NCBI GenBank assembly: GCA_964016885.1
Contig: OZ024746.1
Coordinates: 102,135,711-102,199,710 of the forward strand
Source: Eledone cirrhosa
Taxonomy: Eukaryota; Mollusca; Cephalopoda; Octopoda; Eledonidae
Length of the DNA: 64,000 nt
Direction of reading: 5' to 3'
This document shows positions 29,601 to 44,600 of this stretch, piece after piece (positions within the stretch are counted from its first letter, which is position 1; every line of letters starts with the position of its first letter). Under the pieces are notes generated by a model that worked only from the letters and a program-made list of their open reading frames with translations, had not been told where the DNA came from and ran no database searches. The translations under genes were made by a program, and so were the position numbers.

Positions 29601-32600
29601 TATATACTAGACGGATCTGTGGAATATATACTAGACGGACTACTGGAGTATATACTAGAGGGACTACTGGAATATATACTAGAGGGACCACTGGAATATA
29701 TACTAGATGGACCACTGGAATATATACTAAAGGGACCACCAGAAATTATAATAGAGGGATAACTGTAATAGATACTAGAGGGACCACTGGAATATATACT
29801 AGAGGGACCACTGGAATATATACTAGAGGGACCACTGGAATATATACTAGAGGGACCACTGGAATATATACTAGAGGGACCACCGGAATATATACTAGAG
29901 GGACCACCGGAATATATACTAAAGGACCACTGGAAAATATAATAGAGGGAACACTAGAATATATACTAGAGGGACCACAGGAATATATATTAGAGGGATA
30001 GAGGGACCACTGGAATCTATACTAGAGGGACCTCTGGAATATATACTCGAGGGACCACTGGAATATATACTAGAGGGACCTGTGGAATATATACTAGAAG
30101 GACCGATGAAATATATACTCGAGGGACCTGTGGAATATATACGAGAGGTACCACTGGAATATATACTAGAGGGACTACTGGAATATGTACTAGAGGGACC
30201 ACTGGCATATATACTAGAGGGACCACTGGAATATGTACTAGAGGGACCACTGGAATATATACTAGAGGAACCACTGGAGCATATACTAGAGGGACGTGTG
30301 GAATATATACTAGAGGGACCTGTGGAATATATACTAGAGTGAGCCGTGGAATATATACTAGAGGGACCACTGGAATATATACTAGAGGGACATCTGGAAT
30401 ATATACTAGAGGGACTACTGCGATATATACTAGAGGGACCTGTAGAATATATATTAGAGGGAGCTGTGGAATATATACTAGAGGGACAACTGGAACATAT
30501 ACTAGAGGGACCTGTGGAATATATACTGGAGGTACCACAGGAATATATACTAGAGGGACCACTGGAATATATACTAGAGGGACCTGTGGAATATATACTA
30601 GACGGACCTGTGGAATATATACTAGACGGACTACTGGAGTATATACTAGAGGGACTACTGGAATATATACTAGAGGGACCACTGGAATATATACTAGATG
30701 GACCACTGGAATATATACTAAAGGGACCACCAGAAATTATAATAGAGGGATAACTGTAATAGATACTAGAGGGACCACTGGAATATATACTAGAGGGACC
30801 ACTGGAATATATACTAGAGGGACCACTGGAATATATACTAGAGGGACCACTGGAATATATACTAGAGGGACCACTGGAATATATACTAGAGGGACCACCG
30901 GAATATATACTAGAGGGACCACCGGAATATATACTAGAGGGACCACCGGAATATATACTAAAGGACCACTGGAAAATATAATAGAGGGAACACTAGAATA
31001 TATACTAGAGGGACCACAGGAATATATATTAGAGGGATAGAGGGACCACTGGAATCTATACTAGAGGGACCTCTGGAATATATACTCGAGGGACCACTGG
31101 AATATATACTAGAGGGACCTGTGGAATATATACTAGAAGGACCAATGGAATATATACTAGAGGGACCACTGGAATATATACTACACGGACCTGTGGAATA
31201 TATACTAGAGGGACCACTGGAATATATACTAGAGGGACCACTGGAATAGATACTAGAGGGACCACAGTAATGTATATTAGAGGGATAGAGGGACCACTGG
31301 AATATATACTAGAGGGACAACTGGAATATATACTAGAGGGACCTCTGGAATATATACTAGAGGGACCACTGGAATATATACTAGAGGGAGCTGTGGAATA
31401 TATACTAGAGGGACCACTGGATTATATACTAGAGGGACTACTTGAATACATACTAGAGGGACTACTTGAATACATACTAGAGGGACCTCTGGAATATATA
31501 CTAGAGGGACCACTGGAATATATACTAGAGGGACTACTGCGATATATACTAGAGGGACCTGTAGAATATATACTAGAGGGAGCTGTGGAATATATACTAG
31601 AGGGACCTGTGGAATATATACTAGAGGGACCACTGGAATATATACTAGACGGACTACTGGAATATATACTAGAGGGACCACTGGAATATATACTAGAGGG
31701 ACCACTGGAATATATACTAAAGGGACCACCAGAAATTATAATAGAGGGATAAATGTAATAGATACTAGAGGGACCACTGGAATATATACTAGAGGGACCA
31801 CTGGAATATATAGTAGAGGGACCACTGGAATATATACTAGAGGGACCACCGGAATATATACTAGAGGGACCACCGGAAAATATAATAGAGGGAACACTGG
31901 AATATATACTAAAGGGACCACCGGAAAATATAATAGAGGAAACACTGGAATATATACTAGAGGGACCACAGGAATATATATTAGAGAGATAGAGGGACCA
32001 CTGGAATCTATACTTGAATACATACTAGAGGGACCTCTGGAATATATACTCGAGCGACCACTGGAATATATACTAGAGGGACCTGTGGAATATATACTAG
32101 AAGGACCAATGGAATATATACTCGAGGGACCTGTGGAATATATACGAGAGGTACCACTGGAATATATACTAGAGGCACCACGGGAATATATACTAGAGGG
32201 ACCACTGAAATATATACTAGAGGGACCACTGAAATATATACTAGAGGGACCTGTGCAATATATACTAGAACGACCAATGGAATATATACTAGAGGGACCT
32301 GTGGAATATATACTAGAGGTACCACTGGAATACATACTAGAGGGACTACTGGAATATGTACTAGAGGGACCACTGGCATATATACTAGAGGGACCACTGG
32401 AATATGTACTAGAGGGACCACTGGAATATATACTAGAGGAACCACTGGAGCATATACTAGAGGGACGTGTGGAATATATACTAGAGGGACCTGTGGAATA
32501 TATACTAGAGGGACCACTGGAATATATACTAGAGGGACCACTGGAATATATACTAGAGGGACATCTGGAATATATACTAGAGGGACTACTGCGATATATA

Positions 32601-35600
32601 CTAGAGGGACCTGTAGAATATATATTAGAGGGAGCTGTGGAATATATACTAGAGGGACAACTGGAACATATACTAGAGGGACCTGTGGAATATATACTAG
32701 AGGTACCACAGGAATATATACTAGAGGGACCACTGGAATATATACTAGAGGGACCTGTGGAATATATACTAGACGGATCTGTGGAATATATACTAGACGG
32801 ACTACTGGAGTATATACTAGAGGGACTACTGGAATATATACTAGAGGGACCACTGGAATATATACTAGATGGACCACTGGAATATATACTAAAGGGACCA
32901 CCAGAAATTATAATAGAGGGATAACTGTAATAGATACTAGAGGGACCACTGGAATATATACTAGAGGGACCACTGGAATATATACTAGAGGGACCACTGG
33001 AATATATACTAGAGGGACCACTGGAATATATACTAGAGGGACCACCGGAATATATACTAGAGGGACCACCGGAATATATACTAAAGGACCACTGGAAAAT
33101 ATAATAGAGGGAACACTAGAATATATACTAGAGGGACCACAGGAATATATATTAGAGGGATAGAGGGACCACTGGAATCTATACTAGAGGGACCTCTGGA
33201 ATATATACTCGAGGGACCACTGGAATATATACTAGAGGGACCTGTGGAATATATACTAGAAGGACCGATGAAATATATACTCGAGGGACCTGTGGAATAT
33301 ATACGAGAGGTACCACTGGAATATATACTAGAGGGACTACTGGAATATGTACTAGAGGGACCACTGGCATATATACTAGAGGGACCACTGGAATATGTAC
33401 TAGAGGGACCACTGGAATATATACTAGAGGAACCACTGGAGCATATACTAGAGGGACGTGTGGAATATATACTAGAGGGACCTGTGGAATATATACTAGA
33501 GTGAGCCATGGAATATATACTAGAGGGACCACTGGAATATATACTAGAGGGACATCTGGAATATATACTAGAGGGACTACTGCGATATATACTAGAGGGA
33601 CCTGTAGAATATATATTAGAGGGAGCTGTGGAATATATACTAGAGGGACAACTGGAACATATACTAGAGGGACCTGTGGAATATATACTGGAGGTACCAC
33701 AGGAATATATACTAGAGGGACCACTGGAATATATACTAGAGGGACCTGTGGAATATATACTAGACGGACCTGTGGAATATATACTAGACGGACTACTGGA
33801 GTATATACTAGAGGGACTACTGGAATATATACTAGAGGGACCACTGGAATATATACTAGATGGACCACTGGAATATATACTAAAGGGACCACCAGAAATT
33901 ATAATAGAGGGATAACTGTAATAGATACTAGAGGGACCACTGGAATATATACTAGAGGGACCATTGGAATATATACTAGAGGGACCACTGGAATATATAC
34001 TAGAGGGACCACTGGAATATATACTAGAGGGACCACCGGAATATATACTAGAGGGACCACCGGAATATATACTAAAGGACCACTGGAAAATATAATAGAG
34101 GGAACACTAGAATATATACTAGAGGGACCACAGGAATATATATTAGAGGGATAGAGGGACCACTGGAATCTATACTAGAGGGACCTCTGGAATATATACT
34201 CGAGGGACCACTGGAATATATACTAGAGGGACCTGTGGAATATATACTAGAAGGACCAATGGAATATATACTAGAGGGACCTGTGGAATATATACGAGAG
34301 GTACCACTGGAATATATACTAGAGGTACCACGGGAATATATACTAGAGGGACCACTGGAATATATACTAGAGGGACCACTGGAATACATACTAGAGGGAC
34401 CACTGAAATATATACTAGAGGGACCTGTGGAATATATACTAGAAGGACCACTGGAATATATACTAGAGGGACCTCTGGAATATATACTGGAGGGACCTGT
34501 GGAATACATACTAGAGGGACCACTGGAATATATTCTAGAGGCACCACTGCAATATACACTAGAGGGAGCTGTGGAATATAAACTAGAAAGACCAGTGCAA
34601 TATATACAAGAGGGACCAGTGCAATATATACAAGAGGGACCAGTGCAATATATACTAGAGATAACTGTGGAATATATACTAGAGGGAACTGTGGAATATA
34701 TACTAGAGGGACCACCGGAATATATACTAGAGGGACCACCGGAATATATACTAGAGGGACCACTGAAATATATACTAGAGGGACCTGTGCAATATATACT
34801 AGAAGGACCAATGGAATATATACTAGAGGGACCTGTGGAATATATACTAGAGGTACCACTGGAATACATACTAGAGGGACTACTGGAATATATACTAGAG
34901 GGACCACTGGCATATGTACTAGAGGGACCACTGGAATATATACTAGAGGAACCACTGGAGCATATACTAGATGGACGTGTGGAATATATACTAGAGGGAC
35001 CTGTGGAATATATACTAGAGGGACCACTGGAATATATACTAAAGGGACCACTGGAATATATACTAGAGGGACAACTGGAACATATGCTAGAGGGACCTGA
35101 GGAATATATACTAGAGGGACCACTGGAATATATACTAGAGGGACCTCTGGAATATATACTAGAGGGACCACTGGAATATATACTAGAGGGACCACAGGAA
35201 TATATACTAGAGGGACCACTGGAATATATACTAGAGGGACCACTGGAATATATACTAGAGGGACCTCTGGAATATATACTGGAGGGACCTGTGGAATACA
35301 TACTAGAGGGACCACTGGAATATATACTAGAGGGACCTCTGGAATATATACTAGATGGACCACTGGAATATATACTAGAGGGACCTGTGGAATACACACT
35401 AGAGGGACCACTGGAATATATACTAGAGGGACCTGTGGAATATATACTAGAGGGACTACTGGAATATATACTAGAGGGACCTGTTGAATATATACTAGAG
35501 GGACCACTGGAATATATACCAGAGGGACCACAGGAATGTATATTAGAGGGATAGAGGGACCACTGGAATATATACTAGAGGGACCTCTGGAATATATACT

Positions 35601-38600
35601 AGAGGGACCACTGGAATATATACTAGAGGGACCACTGGAATATATACTAGAGGGACCACTGGAATATATACTAGAGGGACCTCTGGAATATATACTGGAG
35701 GGACCTGTGGAATACATACTAGAGGGACCACTGGAATATATTCTAGAGGCACCACTGCAATATACACTAGAGGGAGCTGTGGAATATAAACTAGAAAGAC
35801 CAGTGCAATATATACAAGAGGGACCAGTGCAATATATACTAGAGGGACCACTGGAATATATACTAGAGATACCTGTGGAATATATACTAGAGGGAACAGT
35901 GGAATATATACTAGAGGGACCACCGGAATATATACTAGAGGGACCACCGGAATATATACTAGAAAGACCACAGGAATATATATTAGAGGGATAGAGGGAC
36001 CACTGGAATATATACTAGAGGGACCTCTGGAATATATACTAGAGGGACCTCTGGAATATATACTAGAGGGACCACTGGAATATATACTAGTAGGACCTAT
36101 GGAATATATACTAGAGGGACCACTGGAATATATACTAGAGGGACCACTGGAATATATACTAGAGGGACCACTGAAATATATACTAGAGGGACCTGTGGAA
36201 TATATACTAGAAGGACCAATGGAATATATACTAGAGGGACCTGTGGAATATATACTAGAGGTACCACTGGAATACATACCAGAGGGACTACTGGAATATG
36301 TACTAGAGGGACCACCGGAATATATACTAGAGGAGGGACCACTGGAATATATACTAGAGGGACCACTGGAATATATACAAGAGGGACCACTGGAGCATAT
36401 ACTAGAGGGACGTGTGGAATATATACTAGAGGGACGTGTGGAATATATACTAGAGGGACCTGTGGAATATATACTAGAGTGAGCTGTGGAATATATACTA
36501 GAGGGACCTGTGGAATATATACTAGAGGGACCTGTGGAATATATACTAGAGGGACTACTGTAATATATACTAGAGGGACCTGTGAAATATATAATAGAGG
36601 GACCTGTGGAATATATACTAGAGGGACTACTGTAATATATACTAGAGGGACTACTGTAATATATACTAGACGGACCACTGGAATATATACAAGAGGGACC
36701 ACCGGAATATATACTAAAGGGACCACCGGAAATTATAATAGAGGGATAACTGTAATAGATACTAGAGGGACAACTGGAATATATACTAGAGGGACCACTG
36801 GAATATATACTAGAGGGACCTCTGGAATATATACTAGAGGGACCTGTGGAATATATACTAGAGTGAGCTGTGGAATATATACTAGAGGCACCCCTGGAAT
36901 ATATACTAGAGGGACTACTGGAATATATACTAGAGGGACTACTGGAATATATACTAGAGGGACTACTGGAATATATACTAGAGCGACTACTGGAATATAT
37001 ACTAACGGACCACTGGAATATATACTAGAGGGACCACCGGAAGATATACTAAAGGGACCACCAGACTTTATAATAGAGGGACCACAGGATTGTATATTAG
37101 AGGGATAGAGGGACCACTGGAATATATACTAGAGGGACCACTGGAATATATACTAGAGGGACCACTGGAATATATACTAGAGGGACCTCTGGAATATATA
37201 CTAGAGTGACCTCTGGAATATATACTAGAGGGACCACTGGAATATATACTAGAGGGACCACTGGAATATATACTAGAGGGACCACTGGAATATATACTAG
37301 AGGGACCTCTGGAATATATACTAGAGGGACCTCTGGAATATATACTGGAGGGATCTGTGGAATACATACTAGAGGCACAACTGCAATATACACTAGAGGG
37401 AGCTGTGGAATATAAACTAGAGGGACCAGTGCAATATATACTAGAGGGACCAGTGCAATATATACAAGAGGGACCAGTGCAATATATACTAGAGGGACCA
37501 GTGCAATAAATACTAGAGGGACCATTAGAATATATACTAGAGGGACCACTGGAATATATACTAGAGGGACCTCTGGAATATATACTAGAGGGACCTGTGG
37601 AATACATACTAGAGGGACCACTGGAATATATACTACAGGGACCTGTGGAATATATACTAGAGGGACCACTGGAATAGATACTAGAGGGACCACAGTAATG
37701 TATATTAGAGGGATAGAGGGACCACTGGAATATATACTAGAGGGACAACTGGAATATATACTAGAGGGACCTCTGGAATATATACTAGAGGGACCACTGG
37801 AATATATACTAGAGGGAGCTGTGGAATATATACTAGAGGGACCACTGGAATATATACTAGAGGGACTACTTGAATACATACTAGAGGGACCTCTGGAATA
37901 TATACTAGAGGGACCACTGGAATATATACTAGAGGGACTACTGCGATATATACTAGAGGGACCTGTAGAATATATACTAGAGGGAGCTGTGGAATATATA
38001 CTAGAGGGACCTGTGGAATATATACTAGAGGGACTACTGGAATATATACTAGAGGGACCACTGGAATATATACTAGAGGGACCACTGGAATATATACTAA
38101 AGGGACCACCAGAAATTATAATAGAGGGATAAATGTAATAGATACTAGAGGGACCACTGGAATATATACTAGAGGGACCACTGGAATATATACTAGAGGG
38201 ACCACTGGAATATATACTAGAGGGACCACCGGAATATATACTAGAGGGACCACTGGAATATATACTAGAGGGACCACCGGAATATATACTAGAGGGACCA
38301 TCGGAAAATATAATAGAGGGAACACTGGAATATATACTAAAGGGACCACCGGAAAATATAATAGAGGGAACACTGGAATATATATTAGAGAGATAGAGGG
38401 ACCACGGGAATCTATACTTGAATACATACTAGAGGGACCTCTGGAATATATACTCGAGGGACCACTGGAATATATACTAGAGGGACCTGTGGAATATATA
38501 CTAGAAGGACCAATGGAATATATACTCGAGGGACCTGTGGAATATATACGAGAGGTACCACTGGAATATATACTAGAGGTACCACGGGAATATATACTAG

Positions 38601-41600
38601 AGGGACCACTGAAATATATACTAGAGGGACCTGTGCAATATATACTAGAAGGACCAATGGAATATATACTAGAAGGACCTGTGGAATATATACTAGAGGT
38701 ACCACTGGAATACATACTAGAGGGACTACTGGAATATATACTAGAGGGACCACTGGCATATGTACTAGAGGGACCACTGGAATATATACTAGAGGAACCA
38801 CTGGAGCATATACTAGATGGACGTGTGGAATATATACTAGAGGGACCTGTGGAATATATACTAGAGTGAGCTGTGGAATATATACTAGAGGGACCACTGG
38901 AATATATACTAAAGGGACCACTGGAATATATACTAGAGGGACAACTGGAACATATGCTAGAGGGACCTGAGGAATATATACTAGAGGGACCACTGGAATA
39001 TATACTAGAGGGACCTCTGGAATATATACTAGAGGGACCACTGGAATATATACTAGAGGGACCACAGGAATATATACTAGAGGGACCACTGGAATATATA
39101 CTAGAGGGACCACTGGAATATATACTAGAGGGACCTCTGGAATATATACTGGCGGGACCTGTGGAATACATACTAGAGGGACCACTGGAATATATACTAG
39201 AGGGGCCTCTGGAATATATACTAGATGGACCACTGGAATATATACTAGATGGACCACTGGAATATATACTAGAGGGACCTGTGGAATACACACTAGAGGG
39301 ACCACTGGAATATATACTAGAGGGACCTGTGGAATATATACTAGAGGGACTACTGGAATATATACTAGAGGGACCTGTTGAATATATACTAGAGGGACCA
39401 CTGGAATATATACCAGAGGGACCACAGGAATGTATATTAGAGGGATAGAGGGACCACTGGAATATATACTAGAGGGACCTCTGGAATATATACTAGAGGG
39501 ACCTCTGGAATATATACTAGAGGGACCACTGGAATATATACTAGAGGGACCTCTGGAATATATACTGGAGGGACCTGTGGAATACATACTAGAGGGACCA
39601 CTGGAATATATTCTAGAGGCACCACTGCAATATACACTAGAGGGAGCTGTGGAATATAAACTAGAAAGACCAGTGCAATATATACAAGAGGGACCAGTGC
39701 AATATATACTAGAGGGACCACTGGAATATATACTAGAGATACCTGTGGAATATATACTAGAGGGAACTGTGGAATATATACTAGAGGGACCACCGGAATA
39801 TATACTAGAGGGACCACCGGAATATATACTAGAGGGACCACAGGCATATATATTAGAGGGATAGAGGGACCACTGGAATATATACTAGAGGGACCTCTGG
39901 AATATATACTAGAGGGACCTCTGGAATATATACTAGAGGGACCACTGGAATATATACTAGTAGGACCTATGGAATATATACTAGAGGGACCACTGGAATA
40001 TATACTAGAGGGACCACTGAAATATATACTAGAGGGACCTGTGGAATATATACTAGAAGGACCAATGGAATATATACTAGAGGGACCTGTGGAATATATA
40101 CTAGAGGTACCACTGGAATACATACCAGAGGGACTACTGGAATATGTACTAGATGGACCACTGGAATATATACTAGAGGAACCACTGGAGCATATACTAG
40201 AGGGACGTGTGGAATATATACTAGAGGGACGTGTGGAATATATACTAGAGGGACCTGTGGAATATATACTAGAGTGAGCTGTGGAATATATACTAGAGGG
40301 ACCTGTGGAATATATACTAGAGGGACCTGTGGAATATATACTAGAGGGACTACTGTAATATATACTAGAGGGACCTGTGAAATATATAATAGAGGGACCT
40401 GTGGAATATATACTAGAGGGACTACTGTAATATATACTAGAGGGACTACTGTAATATATACTAGACGGACCACTGGAATATATACAAGAGGGACCACCGG
40501 AATATATACTAAAGGGACCACCGGAAATTATAATAGAGGGATAACTGTAATAGATACTAGAGGGACAACTGGAATATATACTAGAGGGACCACTGGAATA
40601 TATACTAGAGGGACCTCTGGAATATATACTAGAGGGACCTGTGGAATATATACTAGAGTGAGCTGTGGAATATATACTAGAGTGAGCTGTGGAATATATA
40701 CTAGAGGGACCCCTGGAATATATACTAGAGGGACTACTGGAATATATACTAGAGGGACTACTGGAATATATACTAGAGGGACTACTGGAATATATACTAG
40801 AGCGACTACTGGAATATATACTAACGGACCACTGGAATATATACTAGAGGGGCCACCGGAAGATATACTAAAGGGACCACCAGACTTTATAATAGAGGGA
40901 CCACAGGATTGTATATTAGAGGGATAGAGGGACCACTGGAATATATACTAGAGGGACCACTGGAATATATACTAGAGGGACCACTGGAATATATACTAGA
41001 GGGACCTCTGGAATATATACTAGATTGACCTCTGGAATATATACTAGAGGGACCACTGGAATATATACTAGAGGGACCACTGGAATATATACTAGAGGGA
41101 CCACTGGAATATATACTAGAGGGACCTCTGGAATATATACTGGAGGGATCTGTGGAATACATACTAGAGGCACAACTGCAATATACACTAGAGGGAGCTG
41201 TGGAATATAAACTAGAGGGACCAGTGCAATATATACTAGAGGGACCAGTGCAATATATACAAGAGGGACCAGTGCAATATATACTAGAGGGACCAGTGCA
41301 ATAAATACTAGAGGGACCATTAGAATATATACTAGAGGGACCACTGGAATATATACTAGAGGGACCTCTGGAATATATACTAGAGGGACCTGTGGAATAC
41401 ATACTAGAGGGACCACTGGAATATATACTACAGGGACCTGTGGAATATATACTAGAGGGACCACTGGAATAGATACTAGAGGGACCACAGTAATGTATAT
41501 TAGAGGGATAGAGGGACCACTGGAATATATACTAGAGGGACAACTGGAATATATACTAGAGGGACCTCTGGAATATATACTAGAGGGACCACTGGAATAT

Positions 41601-44600
41601 ATACTAGAGGGAGCTGTGGAATATATACTAGAGGGACCACTGGAATATATACTAGAGGGACTACTTGAATACATACTAGAGGGACCTCTGGAATATATAC
41701 TAGAGGGACCACTGGAATATATACTAGAGGGACTACTGCGATATATACTAGAGGGACCTGTAGAATATATACTAGAGGGAGCTGTGGAATATATACTAGA
41801 GGGACCTGTGGAATATATACTAGAGGGACTACTGGAATATATACTAGAGGGACCACTGGAATATATACTAGAGGGACCACTGGAATATATACTAAAGGGA
41901 CCACCAGAAATTATAATAGAGGGATAAATGTAATAGATACTAGAGGGACCACTGGAATATATACTAGAGGGACCACTGGAAAATATACTAGAGGGACCAC
42001 TGGAATATATACTAGAGGGACCACCGGAATATATACTAGAGGGACCACTGGAATATATACTAGAGGGACCACCGGAATATATACTAGAGGGACCATCGGA
42101 AAATATAATAGAGGGAACACTGGAATATATACTAAAGGGACCACCGGAAAATATAATAGAGGGAACACTGGAATATATATTAGAGAGATAGAGGGACCAC
42201 GGGAATCTATACTTGAATACATACTAGAGGGACCTCTGGAATATATACTCGAGGGACCACTGGAATATATACTAGAGGGACCTGTGGAATATATACTAGA
42301 AGGACCAATGGAATATATACTCGAGGGACCTGTGGAAAATATACGAGAGGTACCACTGGAATATATACTAGAGGTACCACGGGAATATATACTAGAGGGA
42401 CCACTGAAATATATACTAGAGGGACCTGTGCAATATATACTAGAAGGACCAATGGAATATATACTAGAAGGACCTGTGGAATATATACTAGAGGTACCAC
42501 TGGAATACATACTAGAGGGACTACTGGAATATATACTAGAGGGACCACTGGCATATGTACTAGAGGGACCACTGGAATATATACTAGAGGAACCACTGGA
42601 GCATATACTAGATGGACGTGTGGAATATATACTAGAGGGACCTGTGGAATATATACTAGAGTGAGCTGTGGAATATATACTAGAGGGACCACTGGAATAT
42701 ATACTAAAGGGACCACTGGAATATATACTAGAGGGACAACTGGAACATATGCTAGAGGGACCTGAGGAATATATACTAGAGGGACCACTGGAATATATAC
42801 TAGAGGGACCTCTGGAATATATACTAGAGGGACCACTGGAATATATACTAGAGGGACCACAGGAATATATACTAGAGGGACCACTGGAATATATACTAGA
42901 GGGACCACTGGAATATATACTAGAGGGACCTCTGGAATATATACTGGAGGGACCTGTGGAATACATACTAGAGGGACCACTGGAATATATACTAGAGGGG
43001 CCTCTGGAATATATACTAGATGGACCACTGGAATATATACTAGAGGGACCTGTGGAATACACACTAGAGGGACCACTGGAATATATACTAGAGGGACCTG
43101 TGGAATATATACTAGAGGGACTACTGGAATATATACTAGAGGGACCTGTTGAATATATACTAGAGGGACCACTGGAATATATACCAGAGGGACCACAGGA
43201 ATGTATATTAGAGGGATAGAGGGACCACTGGAATATATACTAGAGGGACCTCTGGAATATATACTAGAGGGACCTCTGGAATATATACTAGAGGGACCAC
43301 TGGAATATATACTAGAGGGACCTCTGGAATATATACTGGAGGGACCTGTGGAATACATACTAGAGGGACCACTGGAATATATTCTAGAGGTACCACTGCA
43401 ATATACACTAGAGGGAGCTGTGGAATATAAACTAGAAAGACCAGTGCAATATATACAAGAGGGACCAGTGCAATATATACAAGAGGGACCACCGGAATAT
43501 ATACTAAAGGGACCACCGGAAATTATAATAGAGGGATAACTGTAATAGATACTAGAGGGACAACTGGAATATATACTAGAGGGACCACTGGAATATATAC
43601 TAGAGGGACCTCTGGAATATATACTAGAGGGACCTGTGGAATATATACTAGAGTGAGCTGTGGAATATATACTAGAGGCACCCCTGGAATATATACTAGA
43701 GGGACTACTGGAATATATACTAGAGGGACTACTGGAATATATACTAGAGGGACTACTGGAATATATACTAGAGCGACTACTGGAATATATACTAACGGAC
43801 CACTGGAATATATACTAGAGGGACCACCGGAAGATATACTAAAGGGACCACCAGACTTTATAATAGAGGGACCACAGGATTGTATATTAGAGGGATAGAG
43901 GGACCACTGGAATATATACTAGAGGGACCACTGGAATATATACTAGAGGGACCACTGGAATATATACTAGAGGGACCTCTGGAATATATACTAGAGTGAC
44001 CTCTGGAATATATACTAGAGGGACCACTGGAATATATACTAGAGGGACCACTGGAATATATTCTAGAGGTACCACTGCAATATACACTAGAGGGAGCTGT
44101 GGAATATAAACTAGAAAGACCAGTGCAATATATACAAGAGGGACCAGTGCAATATATACTAGAGGGACCACTGGAATATATACTAGAGATACCTGTGGAA
44201 TATATACTAGAGGGAACTGTGGAATATATACTAGAGGGACCACCGGAATATATACTAGAGGGACCACCGGAATATATACTAGAGGGACCACAGGAATATA
44301 TATTAGAGGGATAGAGGGACCACTGGAATATATACTAGAGGGACCTCTGGAATATATACTAGAGGGACCTCTGGAATATATACTAGAGGGACCACTGGAA
44401 TATATACTAGTAGGACCACTGGAATATATACTAGTAGGACCTATGGAATATATACTAGAGGGACCACTGGAATATATACTAGAGGGACCACTGAAATATA
44501 TACTAGAGGGACCTGTGGAATATATACTAGAAGGACCAATGGAATATATACTAGAGGGACCTGTGGAATATATACTAGAGGTACCACTGGAATACATACC

